Assembly: GCA_907165065.1 (NCBI GenBank)
Contig: OU015528.1
Coordinates: 29,286,515-29,350,514 of the forward strand
Length of the DNA stretch: 64,000 bases
Source of the DNA: Caprimulgus europaeus
Lineage: Eukaryota > Chordata > Aves > Caprimulgiformes > Caprimulgidae
Reading direction: 5' to 3'
The notes under the pieces were generated by a model that saw only the letters and a program-made list of their open reading frames with translations, was not told where the DNA came from and did not search any database. Shown here piece by piece: positions 38,565 through 50,830 of this stretch. The position numbers were made by a program, and so were the translations under genes. Within the stretch, counting starts at the first letter, position 1. Every line of letters begins with the position of its first letter.

Positions 38565-39199
38565 TGTCTTGGTTTTGCTAAGATAGAGTTAATTTTCTTT
38601 TTAGTATTTTAGTTACAGTGTTTCAGTTCAGATTTATTATGAGAATAACGTTGATAACAGTGCTGGTGTTATGAGTTGCTGCTGGAGCTCAAGGCCACCG
38701 TGTTTGGCTGTTCACAGCTGCATTAGGACTGGGAGGGAGAAGTGTAGTGAATAGCAAAGCCCAGAACTGGCATTTGGATGTGCCAGTGAAATATTCCACA
38801 TCATATCATGTCATGCCAGTATATTAACCAGGGCTGACAGGAAGACAGGGCACTTCTCTTCCAGGGGTACTTCAGGCTCACTCTTCCGGGGTTTTGGTTT
38901 CGGGACTGTCTCTCCTCCGGGATCGTTGGCTGGCACAGGCCGGGCATCAGTCAGCGGGCGGTGAGCACTGCGTATCACTCATCTGTATAATTCTGTTATC
39001 ACTGTTGTTATCATTATCATTTCATTTTAATTAGTAAATAATTTTTATCTCAACCCATGAGTGTCCTTGCCCTTCTTTCCAATTCTCTCCCCTACTCCCT
39101 GGGAAAGGAGTTGTGGGAGGGCGCGGGGAGGGTGATAGAGCAGGCTGTGTTTGGCTGCAAGCTGCAAGCAAAAAGGGTGAATCCACCCAAACCACCACA
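38565..39199 (+). mobile_element. Solo LTR, TGTCTTGG family
   Basis: A 635-bp LTR that opens TGTCTTGGTTTTGCTAAGATAG and ends ACCACCACA. Flanking 5-mers GTGTG (38560-38564) and GTATG (39200-39204) differ at one base and are the likely target-site duplication. It aligns along its length with 47574-48237, sharing for example 'gaatagcaaagccca', 'ctggcatttggatgtgccag' and 'gtgaaatattcca'. No internal region is attached. Younger looking and more CpG-rich than the 5' LTR at 15142. Confidence 0.88.
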
Positions 39200-39204
39200 G
39201 TATG

Positions 39205-40508
39205 CATGGCTCAAACTCAGCAGCCTTACAGTCCACTGCAATATTTTCTCCTTCCGGTGAGCAAACATAGGTCTGTGCTACACAACACGAAGAATGTTTC
39301 TGAGGTTGTGTAAATAACCTGCACTTTTATGTTCAATAGCTTGAACAATGACATAGTTGGCTGTTTTCTGCATAGTTCTCTCAGTACAGCTGATGATGTG
39401 GAGCATATTAGAGAAGCTTACATAGAAGAGTTTATGTCTGTTATGGGCTTGGCTACTTCTAATTTCTCAGAAAACTAAAGATTGTGTTTAATATTGCTGG
39501 CTGAAGTGTTTCATTCCAACAACTGATAGTACCTATGCAAATATGATACAATAGACTTACAAAACAGATCACCAGAATTTCTTAAAATAAAAAGGTCTTA
39601 AAGGAACATACTTTTAATGTCATCCACAAATAATTCCTTTTAAAATTATCTGTTCAGAGACTGGAAACAGTAGAGGATTCACTGTTCATTGTCGCTAGTG
39701 AGATGATGTGTCTGAAGTGCACTGATTAACATTCTTTGAAAGAGCTCATCTTATTTCAATGAGAATAGTGATTGCTTTTTGATATGGCAGTCGCTGTGAG
39801 TATTTACACTTCTTCCCACTTCAGCTGTATGTTGCTGGAGGCTTTACAATCGCATCCAGGCATGACTTAAATGATCTAAAGCCATTTGTCATATATCCTG
39901 GAAAAAACAGGGGCCTTTATGTAGAGGGATTTAAGTGAATAATTTATTCAGGAAATGTAACTTCTTTCTTGCTTAACCTCTCTGTAAATAATTATTTTAG
40001 GAATTTACTCTTTGTCACTGCTTAAATAGTTATTTTTTATGAAAAGATCCTATCCTACATTTTTTATCTCCATCTTATGAAGATTATATTCATTGGTTAA
40101 GATAAGTTACTTTTGCTTTATTACTTAGTATTTCGATTCCCAGGAGATTTAGTATGTCTGTGAGTAAAGTAGTCATTGCACACAAAAATAGATGTGAAAA
40201 AGAGCTATCTTACAGAAAGTCACGTTAAAATCTCAGGTAGGCCTAGCAGGCATCCGGTATATCTACCAATTCACATGGCCACACAGGTTTCCTTATTCAA
40301 TAGTTAAAGCAGTGATGGTTTTGAGTGAGGATTACAACCATAAGAGATGAAACCCAAAGTCATGGGTTAAATGAACTCAATGGACTAAAGGAATGATATC
40401 CACATATTCCTTCAAAGGATGGGAAGGTGGGGGTGGTTAAGGAGGATATATTAAATAGTATGGGACCTGAGCATTAAGTAAATGGTATGGACTAATGGGT
40501 GAAGAATA
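39205..40508. other. Unique AT-rich non-coding sequence
   Basis: Nothing recognised; no open frame worth reporting. Confidence 0.55.
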
Positions 40509-41089
40509 CGCTTGTTTTGGCAGGGACAGAGTTAATTTTTTTTTATAGTAGCTAGTATGGGGTTATCATTTGGATTTGTGTTGAAAACAGTGTTGATAAC
40601 ACAGGGATGTTTTCATTATTGCTGAGCAGCACTTACACAGAGTCAAGGCCTTTTCTACTTCTCCCACCACCCCACCAGCAAGTAGGCTGGGGGTGTACCA
40701 GAAGTTTGGAGGGGACATAGCTGGGACAGCTGACCCCAGCTGACCAAAGGGATGTTCCAGACCGTATGATGTCATGCTTAGCATATAAAGTTGGGGAACA
40801 AGAAGGAAGAGGGAGAGGTTCAGAGTGATGATGTTTGTCTTCCCAAGTAGCCATTATGCATGATGGAGCCCTGCTTTCCTGGAGATGGTTGAATACCTGC
40901 CTGCTGAGAAGTAATAAATGAATTCCTTATTTTGTTTTGCTTGTGCATGTGGCTTTTGCTTTACCTGTTAAACTGTCTTTATCTCAACCCACGATTTTTC
41001 TCACTTTTACCCTTTCAATTTTCTCCCCAGGGTGGGATGAGTGAGTGGCTGTATGGTGCTTAGTCGCCAGCTGGGGTTAAACCATGACA
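40509..41089 (+). mobile_element. Solo LTR, second related family (plus copy)
   Basis: About 580 bp. It opens near GCTTGTTTTGGCAGGGACAG and ends ACCATGACA. It shares the 'acagagttaattttttt' block with the TGTCTTGG family but has its own middle. A TATA box (CATATAAAG from 40782) and AATAAA (40913-40918) give the U3-R order and so the plus orientation. No clear target-site duplication: GAATA before and CAATA after match at four of five only if the end is moved by two bases. Its inverted relative is at 43339-43927. Confidence 0.82.
40782..40790 (+). promoter_or_regulatory. LTR TATA box
   Basis: CATATAAAG lies about 130 bp upstream of the AATAAA at 40913-40918, the usual spacing of a compact retroviral promoter and R region. 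In the inverted copy the equivalent stretch reads differently and the box looks lost. Confidence 0.5.
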
Positions 41090-42689
41090 ATAACAAAGAA
41101 CCACACAAACTCCAGTTTTAGGAATCTTATTTCTAGTTGAAACACTATCCAGCAGTAGGAATCTCAGGCTTCCCACGCAAGTTGTCTGTAAATTTGTCAT
41201 TCATGTATTAGGGCCACAAACAAGAAGATGCTTAAAGACAGCAAAAATCAACCCATATATTGGGAAAATTATGGTATTTTGTAGTGGGAACTTATTGCTC
41301 TGGGAGAGAATTACTTTCACCAGCCTTGCCTGGCAAAAACAGAGGGAAGATGAAGGTATGATGCTTCCTTTTATCCAAAAGTCAGTGTCTGGATCACTGA
41401 TTCAGGATATTAAAGGAGGTAAATCCCTTTTCTACCTGTGATGATATAAAACTATAAATAAATGTTAGAGGAGTGGTATTTGTGATATGACCTACTTCAC
41501 AGTCTTCTTGAATTTTTAGTCTTCCTCCTCTCCAAAAGCCTAACTCCTTTCATACTGTATCAAAGCAGTCAAAGCACCAATTTTTAAATGGTTTCAGGAA
41601 CACTTTTCTTTTATAAATATACTTGCAGGAATGTCACATTAGTTTCCTGTGGATGTTCTTATTGATAAAAAAATCACTAATCTATTTATGAAAAAAATCC
41701 TTCATGAGGAGACCATTCTTAGACTACTCCCTAACTCTAAGTTTCCTCAGGGGAATATGGTTTTAGAATGGAGAAAAGACACTGCATTCCTGCTAGTAAA
41801 ATACCACAGCCACAAACCACTGCTTCTGTGTTTGACATAGCAGATGCAAAAAGCAACACTTTGGAGCGTAAGCATGGTGAGTTGTTCGGATAATGCAACA
41901 GTGCATTCTAAGATTGTCATTCACAATTAATTCAGCACCAGTGGTTGCCTAGACAAGTGTCATCATGTTTTATTTACCTCATCCAACACCACTGCTCCTT
42001 CTGAGAAGATCCTGATTTCACACTTCACAGTTTGTCCCATTCTGTGCACTGTTCAATGTGAGCAGCAGGAATCTGGCCCCCACTGAGACACTTGTTTCAC
42101 CTAGTGAGGAAGTTCATGTAATACTGAGAAAAAGGTAGGATCTCTGCTATGTATTTTAAAATTTTCTTTTACACTGGTGTTTCATATTCATATTCTTTTG
42201 ACCTTTTAGGATTAGCACTGCCTTTGAAGGAAGAAAGGAGATAATCTAGTTCATTTTCATCAAATTTCACAGTCACTGCTATTTTATTTATATCCATATT
42301 CTCGACTTTTACAACTCCTGTTTTTAAGAGTTTCCCTTATCTAACTCTATTGCAAAGTGGTAAACATTCTGTCTTTTTGTTCTTTTCTGTCTCCCACATA
42401 CTAACACAAGAATATTCCCTTTTTCTTGCCCACAGCCATATATTTTCAAACTAAAGCTAGTACAGTGCATTCACCCCTTATACCTCCCTTATACCTCATA
42501 TATCACCTTGGTTTATGTTGAATTCTCTTTTTCATTATTTAATACTACTAATAGTTCAATGTCCTGTAGAGTCCAAAACTTGTCTTAAACAAAGACCTAA
42601 TTATGCTATTTTCCATGACCTGAAAGAAAAAGTCTTTTTAGGTCCACCCAGAAGAGGAAGTATAAGGAGGTAACTCACATATGTAATAA
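41090..42689. other. Unique AT-rich non-coding sequence
   Basis: No gene or repeat recognised. The frame 41649-41840 (63 codons) is not supported. Confidence 0.55.
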
Positions 42690-43175
42690 ACTTTACAGGG
42701 CAACCCCAAGCACAAATACGGGCTAGGTGGAGAATGGACTGCGAGCAGCCCTGAGGAGAAGTACTTGATGGTACTGGTGGATGAGAAGCTCAACATGAGC
42801 CAGTAATGTGCATTTGCAGACCAGAAGGCAACTGTATCCCGGGCTGCATCAAGAGAAGTGTGGTCAACAGGCCAAGGGAAGTCATTCTACTCCTCTACTC
42901 TGCTCTTGTGAGAACACACCTGGAGTACTGTGTCCAGTTCTGGGGCCCCTAGCATAAGAAGGATATAGACCTAGTGGAAGGAGTCAAGACGAGGGCCACG
43001 AGGGTGATCGAAGGACTGGAGCACTTCTCCAGTGCTGAGAACAGGCTGAGAGAGTTGGGGCTGTTCAGCCTGGAGAAGGGTATGTGGAGACCTTATAGCG
43101 ACCTTCTATATGCCCCCTCCCTAGAAGTGTTTAAGGCCAGGTTGGATGAGGTTTTGAGCAACCTGGTCTACTGGA
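42690..43175 (+). mobile_element. CR1 LINE fragment, C-terminal coding part (plus strand)
   Basis: Coding-strand CR1 sequence from just after the reverse-transcriptase core to near the C-terminus: 'gggcaaccccaagcacaaata', 'gtactggtggatgagaagctc', 'ctggagtactgtgtccagttc', 'ctgttcagcctggagaagg' and 'gtttaaggccaggttggatg'. It has stops and frameshifts; an open piece runs 42974-43201. It ends abruptly before the CR1 3' untranslated tail, and a different sequence that opens TGTCTTGGTTT starts at 43178. At 42935-42937 it keeps the CAG codon that is a stop in the copy at 61075. Confidence 0.9.
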
Positions 43176-43338
43176 GGGTGTCTTGGTTTAAAGATTTATA
43201 GCAAAAAGTCTGATTTGCACATTAATTATATTCTAACTAAAAATAATATTTTTCAGAGCTCTACTTAGTCATATGTGCTTATTGCAACAAGATGAGGTAA
43301 GAAACTAAGGACTTAATCCACCACTTCCCATTACATGG
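43176..43338. other. Unassigned segment between CR1 and inverted LTR
   Basis: Opens TGTCTTGGTTT, like the LTR families here, but the rest does not align by eye to them. It may be the start of another LTR, itself interrupted by the insertion at 43339, or simply host DNA. Confidence 0.35.
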
Positions 43339-43927
43339 TGCAGTGGTTTAACCACAGCTGGCAACTAAACACCACACAGCCATTCGCTCATCCTGAGGGG
43401 ATGGAGAGAGAATCAGAGGGGTACAAGTGAGAAAAATCATGGGTTGTGATAAAGACATTTCAACAGGTAAAGCAAAAGCTATGCTCGCAAACAAAGCAAA
43501 ATAAGGAATTCGTTCACTACTTCCCATCAGCAGGTAAGTGTTCAGCCGTCTCCAGGAAAGCAGGGCTCCATCACATGCAACAGCTACTTGGGAAGACAGA
43601 TAGTGTTACTCTGAATATCCTCCCCTTCTTCTTCTTCCTTCAGCCTCATATGCTGAGCATGATATCATATGTTCTGGGATATCCATTTGATGATTTGGAG
43701 TCAGCTGTCCCAGCTATGTCCCCTCCAAACTTCTTGTGGAAACCCAGCCTCCTCACTGGTGGAGTGTTGTGAGAAACAGAAAAGGTCTTGACTCTGTGTA
43801 AGCACTGCTCAGCAATAATAAAAACACCTGTGTTATCAACACTGTTTTCAGCACAAATCCAAATGATAGCCCCATAATAGCTACTATGAAAAAAAAAACA
43901 AACCTCTGTCCTAGCCAAAACCAGCAG
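43339..43927 (-). mobile_element. Solo LTR, second related family (minus copy)
   Basis: Reverse-complement relative of 40509-41089: the plus strand reads 'gtttaaccacagctgg', 'aaaaatcatgggttgtgataaag', 'caggaaagcagggctccat', 'gctgtcccagctatgtcccctcc' and ends 'gtcctagccaaaacc'. It is flanked by the 6-bp direct repeat ACATGG (43333-43338 and 43928-43933), taken as the target-site duplication. No internal region is attached. Confidence 0.85.
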
Positions 43928-43933
43928 ACATGG

Positions 43934-46900
43934 GCTGACAGAAAAAGCAGTGGCCAGTTTTATTCCACAGTTACCATCTCATCACTATAACACATGAAAA
44001 ATGTTATTCATCATAGGGAAATAATTCCAACATCGTTTCCTTTTCCTCTTGACTTTTAGCAGCTGATGAAGTCAAACTCCAAGGGGGATCTCATACTTAT
44101 ATGAGTAACTGTACTTGCTACCCATAACTGCTTTGCAAAGCTACAGTAGCTTTGAATAAATTGATGGGCTCTCTTCCAGCTCATGCATTTTCAATGGAAT
44201 TGGAAAGTAATTTCTGCTTATGAAGCTACCTGCAGGTACATTAACATGAAGTGATGCTGTTAGTCACAAATGGCTACTCACAGAAGGGTTGGTTTTGCCT
44301 TTTTTTTCTGCCTCTCAAATAATTTGTTATTGAGAGTTGGTTTCATATTTGTCTGGAAAGGAAAATACATAATTTTTACACTATTTCTTATAGAATATTG
44401 GGTAATGATTCGAAATATATCAGTTTTACTGAAGAATGTTGACTGTTCTATACTTCATATATTGTTTTACAGTTGTGGGAAAGTTATCCATCAGGTAAAG
44501 TTTAAAAGAAAATTCATCACTATTTGCTCTCTTCTGCAAAGTAAACACTGAGAAAATCACTACTTAGATACAAGCCTCTTTGAAGAGGACTTTGCAGTAA
44601 AATCTATGCTAATCCTTTGACTGTATGTTCCCTATGAGGCATAGTTCATCTATGGTTGCAATGCTATAAAATATATGCAGTTATCAGTGAGTGACATGAA
44701 ATATATCCTTAGTTATTCTAAAATACTATGCTAACTAAACTCAGTATCTTTTTGACAAAACTGGTAGAAGTTAGTATACTTAATTTCCATTGGAATAGTC
44801 CTGCCTGTTTTTCCTGTTTAATTATTTGTGAAACTATGAGTAACTTTCAGAAATGCTGTTATGGTTGACGTGTAGAGATACCAAATGAAAACAGATCCTC
44901 ATTGTACTAGGTGCTGTACTGATGACTGCTGAAAGACTAACATTAATTCAAAAAAATTACCATTGAGAAGGCAAGATGCATAGAGTGAGGAAAGGAAATC
45001 TGTTTCTAATTAAATTAAAAATATTAATCTAAAATAAAGATGTAAACAGGCTTTGTAAAAGGCAACCCTGTTCTTTGAGATGTATTCATGGTCTTTCAGT
45101 GCATACAAATTATCTTGAAAGATAAGTGTACAATGAGCGTATATACAGCAGTTAAAGTGGAAAATAATTCACTTCTGCTCTACTTCTCACTCATTCTCCC
45201 TCTTCTGCTTCAAGGCATCCCAAATTTCAGACGTCCCAGCCTGCCTGGATTCAGAAGTCCCTTTCATAAAGCCAATGAAAAAGTGAACTGAGAAGCTTTG
45301 ATGACAGTGATACATTCCTGGGTTAAAGGATTCCTACAAACAGATCTCGGCTCTGCACTGCTGTAACTCTGTTCCCTGCACACATACAAGATGCAACTGG
45401 TGGTGTTGAAAAAATTAAAAGCTAAACCATAACACTCAACTTGTAATAACTCCCCAAGACAAATACTGCTTTATAAAAATGTGTTACTGTTTCTGACTCT
45501 CAGTCAGTGTATCTAAATGAAATCCAAACAATGTATTTCAAATCTGTGTTAGCATAAAACGAACATTCTTCCATTTTGCTGCACACATGGGCTTAATCAA
45601 AGTGGAGAGGCAGACTGGAGATATTGAAGGAGTGGCTGATTAATAAACATAACAAATTCCAATTCTTTGCAAAAACTTACCTTGGTGGTGGACAATGCTC
45701 AGCTGCTGTGATCTTCAGTTTAAAGCAGCAATACTGTCAAGAAAATCTACCAGTTCCTCCTAGGAATCATGAACATATAATCTCACTTTTCTCAAAGGTA
45801 TCTGCAAAGGATTGCAGATATTTTTCTGGCTGCTTACAGTACATTGTTTTTATGCACTTAGTTTAATTATCCTTATTTCTGCTAAAGCCGTGCGATAGGC
45901 ACATAAATGTATTCTATGCACAGCCCAAATAAAGCCTATGTCTCTTAGTATATACTGTCATTTATTCTGTCAAATACTACCTTGAAGTTTCTAACATACA
46001 GCTGTACAGGTAAGTATCAATAATGGGCATACCATGTTCATTAATGTCTACCTTACTCAGGCAGAGATCTATTATTCATAACAATCAAATTTAGCCCACA
46101 CTATATCCAGGACTTAGAAACATCCACTTACATTTTTTGATAGAATAAAGTAAACAGTTGAGACCCAGGCTTTAATTACGTGAATGAGGCAAATAGATCA
46201 TTCTTTCTGTCTTCATGTACTAATAAGAACAAAATATAATGACAAAAATATAGTTATTTGCAAAATATTTAACAGGTCTACAAATATCAATGAGATGAAG
46301 TTAATCTTTTCTAAAACTGAATCATAATTTTTGCCTTCTCAGGCTTAATTTAGGTAAAGCTCACACAAAGTACATAGCTTTGTCCAAATTCTAAATTTTG
46401 TTCTTACTCAGCAATAATTTATTCTGAGGTAAGAACAGCTCTTTATGGCATTTCACTGAGATCACAGTATACAATAAAAGGCACCTGTACTTACATCTGA
46501 ATTTATTTCTAAATTTCAGTACATTTAGTTCAGCAATACACTCACCATTTTTACCTTTCCATCAGCCAAAAGCCAACTTGTTTTGTTAAGTATGTAAAAA
46601 CAACCTCTTTGAACTTTATGTTTTCTTTCTAAATTTTTGTGTGTAATTACATTTACTGACTGCATGTGTGGAAAGTGAAGAAATTTAGTTTAAACAGATA
46701 TCCTTATTCTATCTCCAAGATTTCTCAGAGATTCTAAATTATCTGTGTGCTTGGAGAAAGATTTGTTGCCATTGAATTACAGGTTGCATGGTATTAAATT
46801 GCAAGTTATATGTTAAGAACTGGCCTACACTTATTAGAGCTAAATATTTCATAGTAATATGGTGTTAGTGCTTCTGATGGGAAAGCTGTACAGGAGATGA

Positions 46901-47573
46901 AAAATTCCATCAGAAATTTGCAAAGAAAATGTATATTAATAGTTGATTGAGACATATCTATTTGTTTGTCAGGGTGTAAAAAAATAATCTGAGAAGCTGA
47001 AAAGATATGTTTCTAGGACACAAGGATATATTTAGTATAGGAAGCTGATTTATCCTCCAAGCACTTTTGGTGGTATTACTATTTTTATTTTACTCATTAT
47101 GTTTCCTTGATTCACCTAGATGAAGAGGGAATCTTGTATTTCAAAGTTTCATTATTGGCACCTAACCTGCAATTGACTTATAAGAGTTCCCATGGATTTA
47201 AAACACATTTCACAGACATTTGTGAACCTGTAGTCAGTAGCTTTCTGAGTAGATATCTATTTGATAACTGAACAATCATTTTATGCAAGCATTCTGTGGA
47301 GCTGAGAGAAAAGTCATTGTAGGATTCTTATAATGATAAAATAAAAGGAAAACAAATAATAAGAAACAGCATTGGGTGAAACAGAGTTGCAAGTGTGATA
47401 AAACATCATCCTTAATACATTTAAGACAGATGAACTATTTGCAAATGCCAGACAATAAATATTCTTATTTGCCTGGTATTACTGTATGGGTTTACTTGTT
47501 CTTTTAAAGAAAATATTTAGATTGATTCTGAATGATTTAGGTAATTCATTGTTACTCCAAATCTAAAAAATGG
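43934..47573. other. Unique AT-rich non-coding sequence
   Basis: About 3.6 kb. No gene or transposon recognised; open frames up to 93 codons (44270-44551) are not supported. Confidence 0.55.
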
Positions 47574-48237
47574 TGTCCTGGTTTTGCTAGGATAGAGTTA
47601 ATTTTCTTCTCAGTAGTTAGAATAGCTGTGTTTTGGCTTCAGTGCAAGATTTTTTATGAGAAGAACATTGATAAAAGTACTAATGTTATTAGTTGCTGCT
47701 GGAGCCCAAGGCCATCATGTTTGACTGGTTCACAGCTGCATTAGGACTGGGAGGGAAAAGTGTAGTGAATAGCAAAGCCCAAAACTGGCATTTGGATGTG
47801 CCAGTGAAATATTCCATATCATATCACTTCATGTTTAGTATATTATCCAGGGCTGACCAGAAAGGGGTGGAGGTTTGCACTGTTTTTTCGCTCAGGCTCT
47901 CATTCTTCTGGGATTGCAGTTTTGGTTTGGGATTGTTGCTCCTCCGAGATCATTATCTGGGAACGGGCCAGGCTTAGTTGGTGGGTGGTGAGCAGTTGCA
48001 CTGGGTATCATTCATTTATATATTTTATTTCTGTTATCATTATCACTACTATTGGAATATTAGGGTTTTAAAATAGTTTTCTCTTATTTCTATTATTAAA
48101 CTGTTCTTATTTTAACCTACAAGCTTCCTTATCCTTGCCACCCCCAATCCTCTCCCCTATCCCCTGGGGGTGGGGGACAAGTAGGTGAACGGCTGTGTTG
48201 GCTGCTAGGCAAGGGCTAGCCCAGTAAAACTATCACA
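47574..48237 (+). mobile_element. Solo LTR, TGTCCTGG family
   Basis: A 664-bp LTR that opens TGTCCTGGTTTTGCTAGG and ends ACTATCACA, flanked by the perfect 5-bp duplication AATGG (47569-47573 and 48238-48242). Same family as 38565-39199 and as the 5' LTR at 15142. Plus orientation is set by comparison with the copy at 15142, whose primer-binding site lies on its right. No internal sequence remains. Confidence 0.93.
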
Positions 48238-48242
48238 AATGG

Positions 48243-50299
48243 AACCCCTAAAATCCCCAAAGGATTCTTATTACCAATAGTATTACTACTACATAGCATC
48301 TAGAGCCAACGGGCATTTACATTTTTGACAGTAAAATGTCCTTAGAGAGGTAAACTTTTGTTTCCAAATATGCATGTCCATGCTCTCTAAATTTGATACT
48401 TAGTAATAAGAAAGGCCTTGGGCATTGTGAATAAGTATATGTGCATAGAAATCCACTGTGCTTATGAGGAGAGTCCTATTATGTTTGTGAAGAAAAAACT
48501 GTCATTTTCCAAGCAAGCTGCTCATGCAAAGACCAATTATGCAGCACAATGGATTAAATCTATCTGGCCTTCTTTCCAAAATGGGGGCTTAGCCCCAAGG
48601 TTGTGAGTAATAGTACCACAAGTGTAGTGTAGCCAGGCATCTTTCTTTCACCTAAATCCTATTTATATTTTATTACCAAGAGTTTTAATGTGAGTATTCA
48701 GAATAAAATGTTCAGCTTCAACATGGACAGGGAATGCTGGTAGAATGGGATAGATTCGTGTTGTGTTTCATCAGAATGGCTAATAGTGACTGAAAGAGAA
48801 ATATTGTTTCAAGTGCTCTCAAATATGAAAAAGATTTTTATTGGAGGTATTCTGATTTTAGTTAAATATTCTTACTGTATTTTTTGAGAAATTTCCAGTG
48901 GACATATCCACTGCCAGAAGATTCTTATGGAGCAACAATTCTATGAAGTTAAATTCTTCACCCCAGAGGTAAATGGCTCAGCTACACCTAAGTTGTTGGA
49001 GAAGATAGAAAAAAGTTTAAATCCTTCTCTGTTTCTACTATAATTTATATTTTGTTGAGAAATTCAGTCCACTAACCTAAGAAAATTCACAACTAAGATT
49101 AAATAGTGGCATATCATCTTGAGTATATATTTTCCTTTATCCTTCCCCCAACAATAACAGTTGGCATATGAATGATATTTTCTACCTTCAGAGTGCTCTA
49201 AAGTGATTTATTTAGTGCAAGTTAAACTGTGAATCTTGCTTAGCTACACTTTTCAAATCTCAATTTCCATAACTTCCACTGAATAGGAAGCCTTTATTAT
49301 GGAACAAAGAGCTAATATTAGCATCCCTTTGAAAAGTTGCATACCACTGAGACTTCATTATCATGGCAAAAATGCTACAAAAGTAAACATAAATAATGCA
49401 AAAAGCATTGGTCAAAATCTGATCTAATTTCATCAAATGATCCTTTACCTTACAAATAGTCTTCTAAAAGTCAGAGACAGACTACCATTCAATGCAAACC
49501 TATTATAACCTGGCCCCTAAATTAGTATCCTGTAAATAAAAATAATAAAAGCCCAACACCAATCCCACTCCCCCCCCCAAAAAAAAAAAAAATCAATCAA
49601 ACCTCAAAGCTAAATCAAGAGAATAAATTTTGTGATGCATAATTTTCACTTTTTACTCACTTGTGAAATCATAAGACTCATTAATTCACAACTAGTCAGC
49701 CATAAGCCAATCATTTTAGAGGTAGTTTTGGTTTTAGTTGTGTTAGCAGTTACATTAACAGTTAACAATTCTTCACTGGTATTTGCAAAAATCTCAAAAT
49801 ACTTAAGAAAACATGTTTAATATAGTTTTCAGTTTAGGAATAGGAATTAAAACGATCCTCTAGCGTAGTAAGATTGAAGGCTGGATTCCCATAACCTCAC
49901 ATTTCCTGTAAATGAAGGAGGTGATGAGCCAAGAAAGAAGCTCAAAAAAAGCTTTGTAACATCCACAGATGAATATAAGTGAAGGAAAAATCTTATTCCT
50001 GAAATCATTCTCTCATTTATTGGCTGGCGGTGGAGATACCTTAACTCCACAGGAAATTCTGTTTAGTATTTTTGCCTTAGTTTTTAGAGAAATGAGTTAT
50101 ACAATTGTACTCTCCATGCGTCTGCCTATTTGTCTGTTAATCCTTTTAATAAATTTAATGACCTAAAATATGTTCAAGTCAAAAATAAGCATTTATAGTA
50201 AATTTCTGACTACATCTTTATCTGAACTCTGTATCTGATGACAACACTTGGCTTTTTTAACAGTAGATATGAAAGTGTGTTACAAATAAGGTTAGTATT
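48243..50299. other. Unique AT-rich non-coding sequence
   Basis: No supported gene. A C9A14 homopolymer junction lies at 49570-49592. Open frames are at most 67 codons. Confidence 0.55.
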
Positions 50300-50830
50300 G
50301 TTTCTATAACACCATAGCTCAGAGCTGGAAAGGTTATCTATCCCATTCTGCAGATCCAAGGCAGAATCAAGTATAATTAACTGCCCTAAGACACATATTA
50401 ATCTAATCTGTTCTAAAGATTCTTCAGTGATGGAGAGTTCATACCTTCCCAAACAATCTACTCTACTGCAGACCTGTCTTCAAAGTTGTCATTCTTTTTA
50501 AATGCCTCCCACAGTCATTTTTTATGAACTCCAAGTCCATTACTTCTTACCCTGTCCCCAGTAAAAAAAAAAAAAAAAAATAATAATAATAAAAAAAATA
50601 TATATTTTATTCCCTTCCTCTTGCAGCTTCCCTTTACACATTAGAAGACTCTTACCATATTTCACCTCAGTCTTTTTCTGTCTAGACTAAGTAACTCCAA
50701 TTTTTCCAGTGATTCCTATTGATCGTCTCAGTTACTCTGCTCTAGATTGTCTCCAAATGGAAAACATCTCTCTTTAAACACAGTATCTTAAACCTGAGCT
50801 TCCAGTTAAGGTTCTACTGCAGATGGGTGG
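50300..50830 (-). mobile_element. Old CR1-like LINE 3' region (minus strand)
   Basis: A decayed, reverse-oriented CR1-like tail. On the plus strand the recognisable blocks come in the expected order: 'agagctggaaaggttatct' near 50320, 'gatggagagttcatac' near 50430, 'caagtccattacttcttaccctgtcccc' at 50532-50559, 'cttgcagcttccctttacacattagaagactcttaccat' after 50620, 'ctgtctagactaagtaactccaa' near 50680 and 'ctctgctctagattgtctcca' near 50735. It is interrupted by the A-rich run at 50563-50608. It is older than the CR1 tails at 53.5 and 57.9 kb, judging by divergence. Confidence 0.7.
50563..50608. repeat. A18 with (TAA)n and AT-rich run
   Basis: Eighteen A, then TAATAATAATAA, then eight A and a TATATATT end. 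It lies inside the old CR1 tail and looks like local slippage expansion. Confidence 0.85.
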
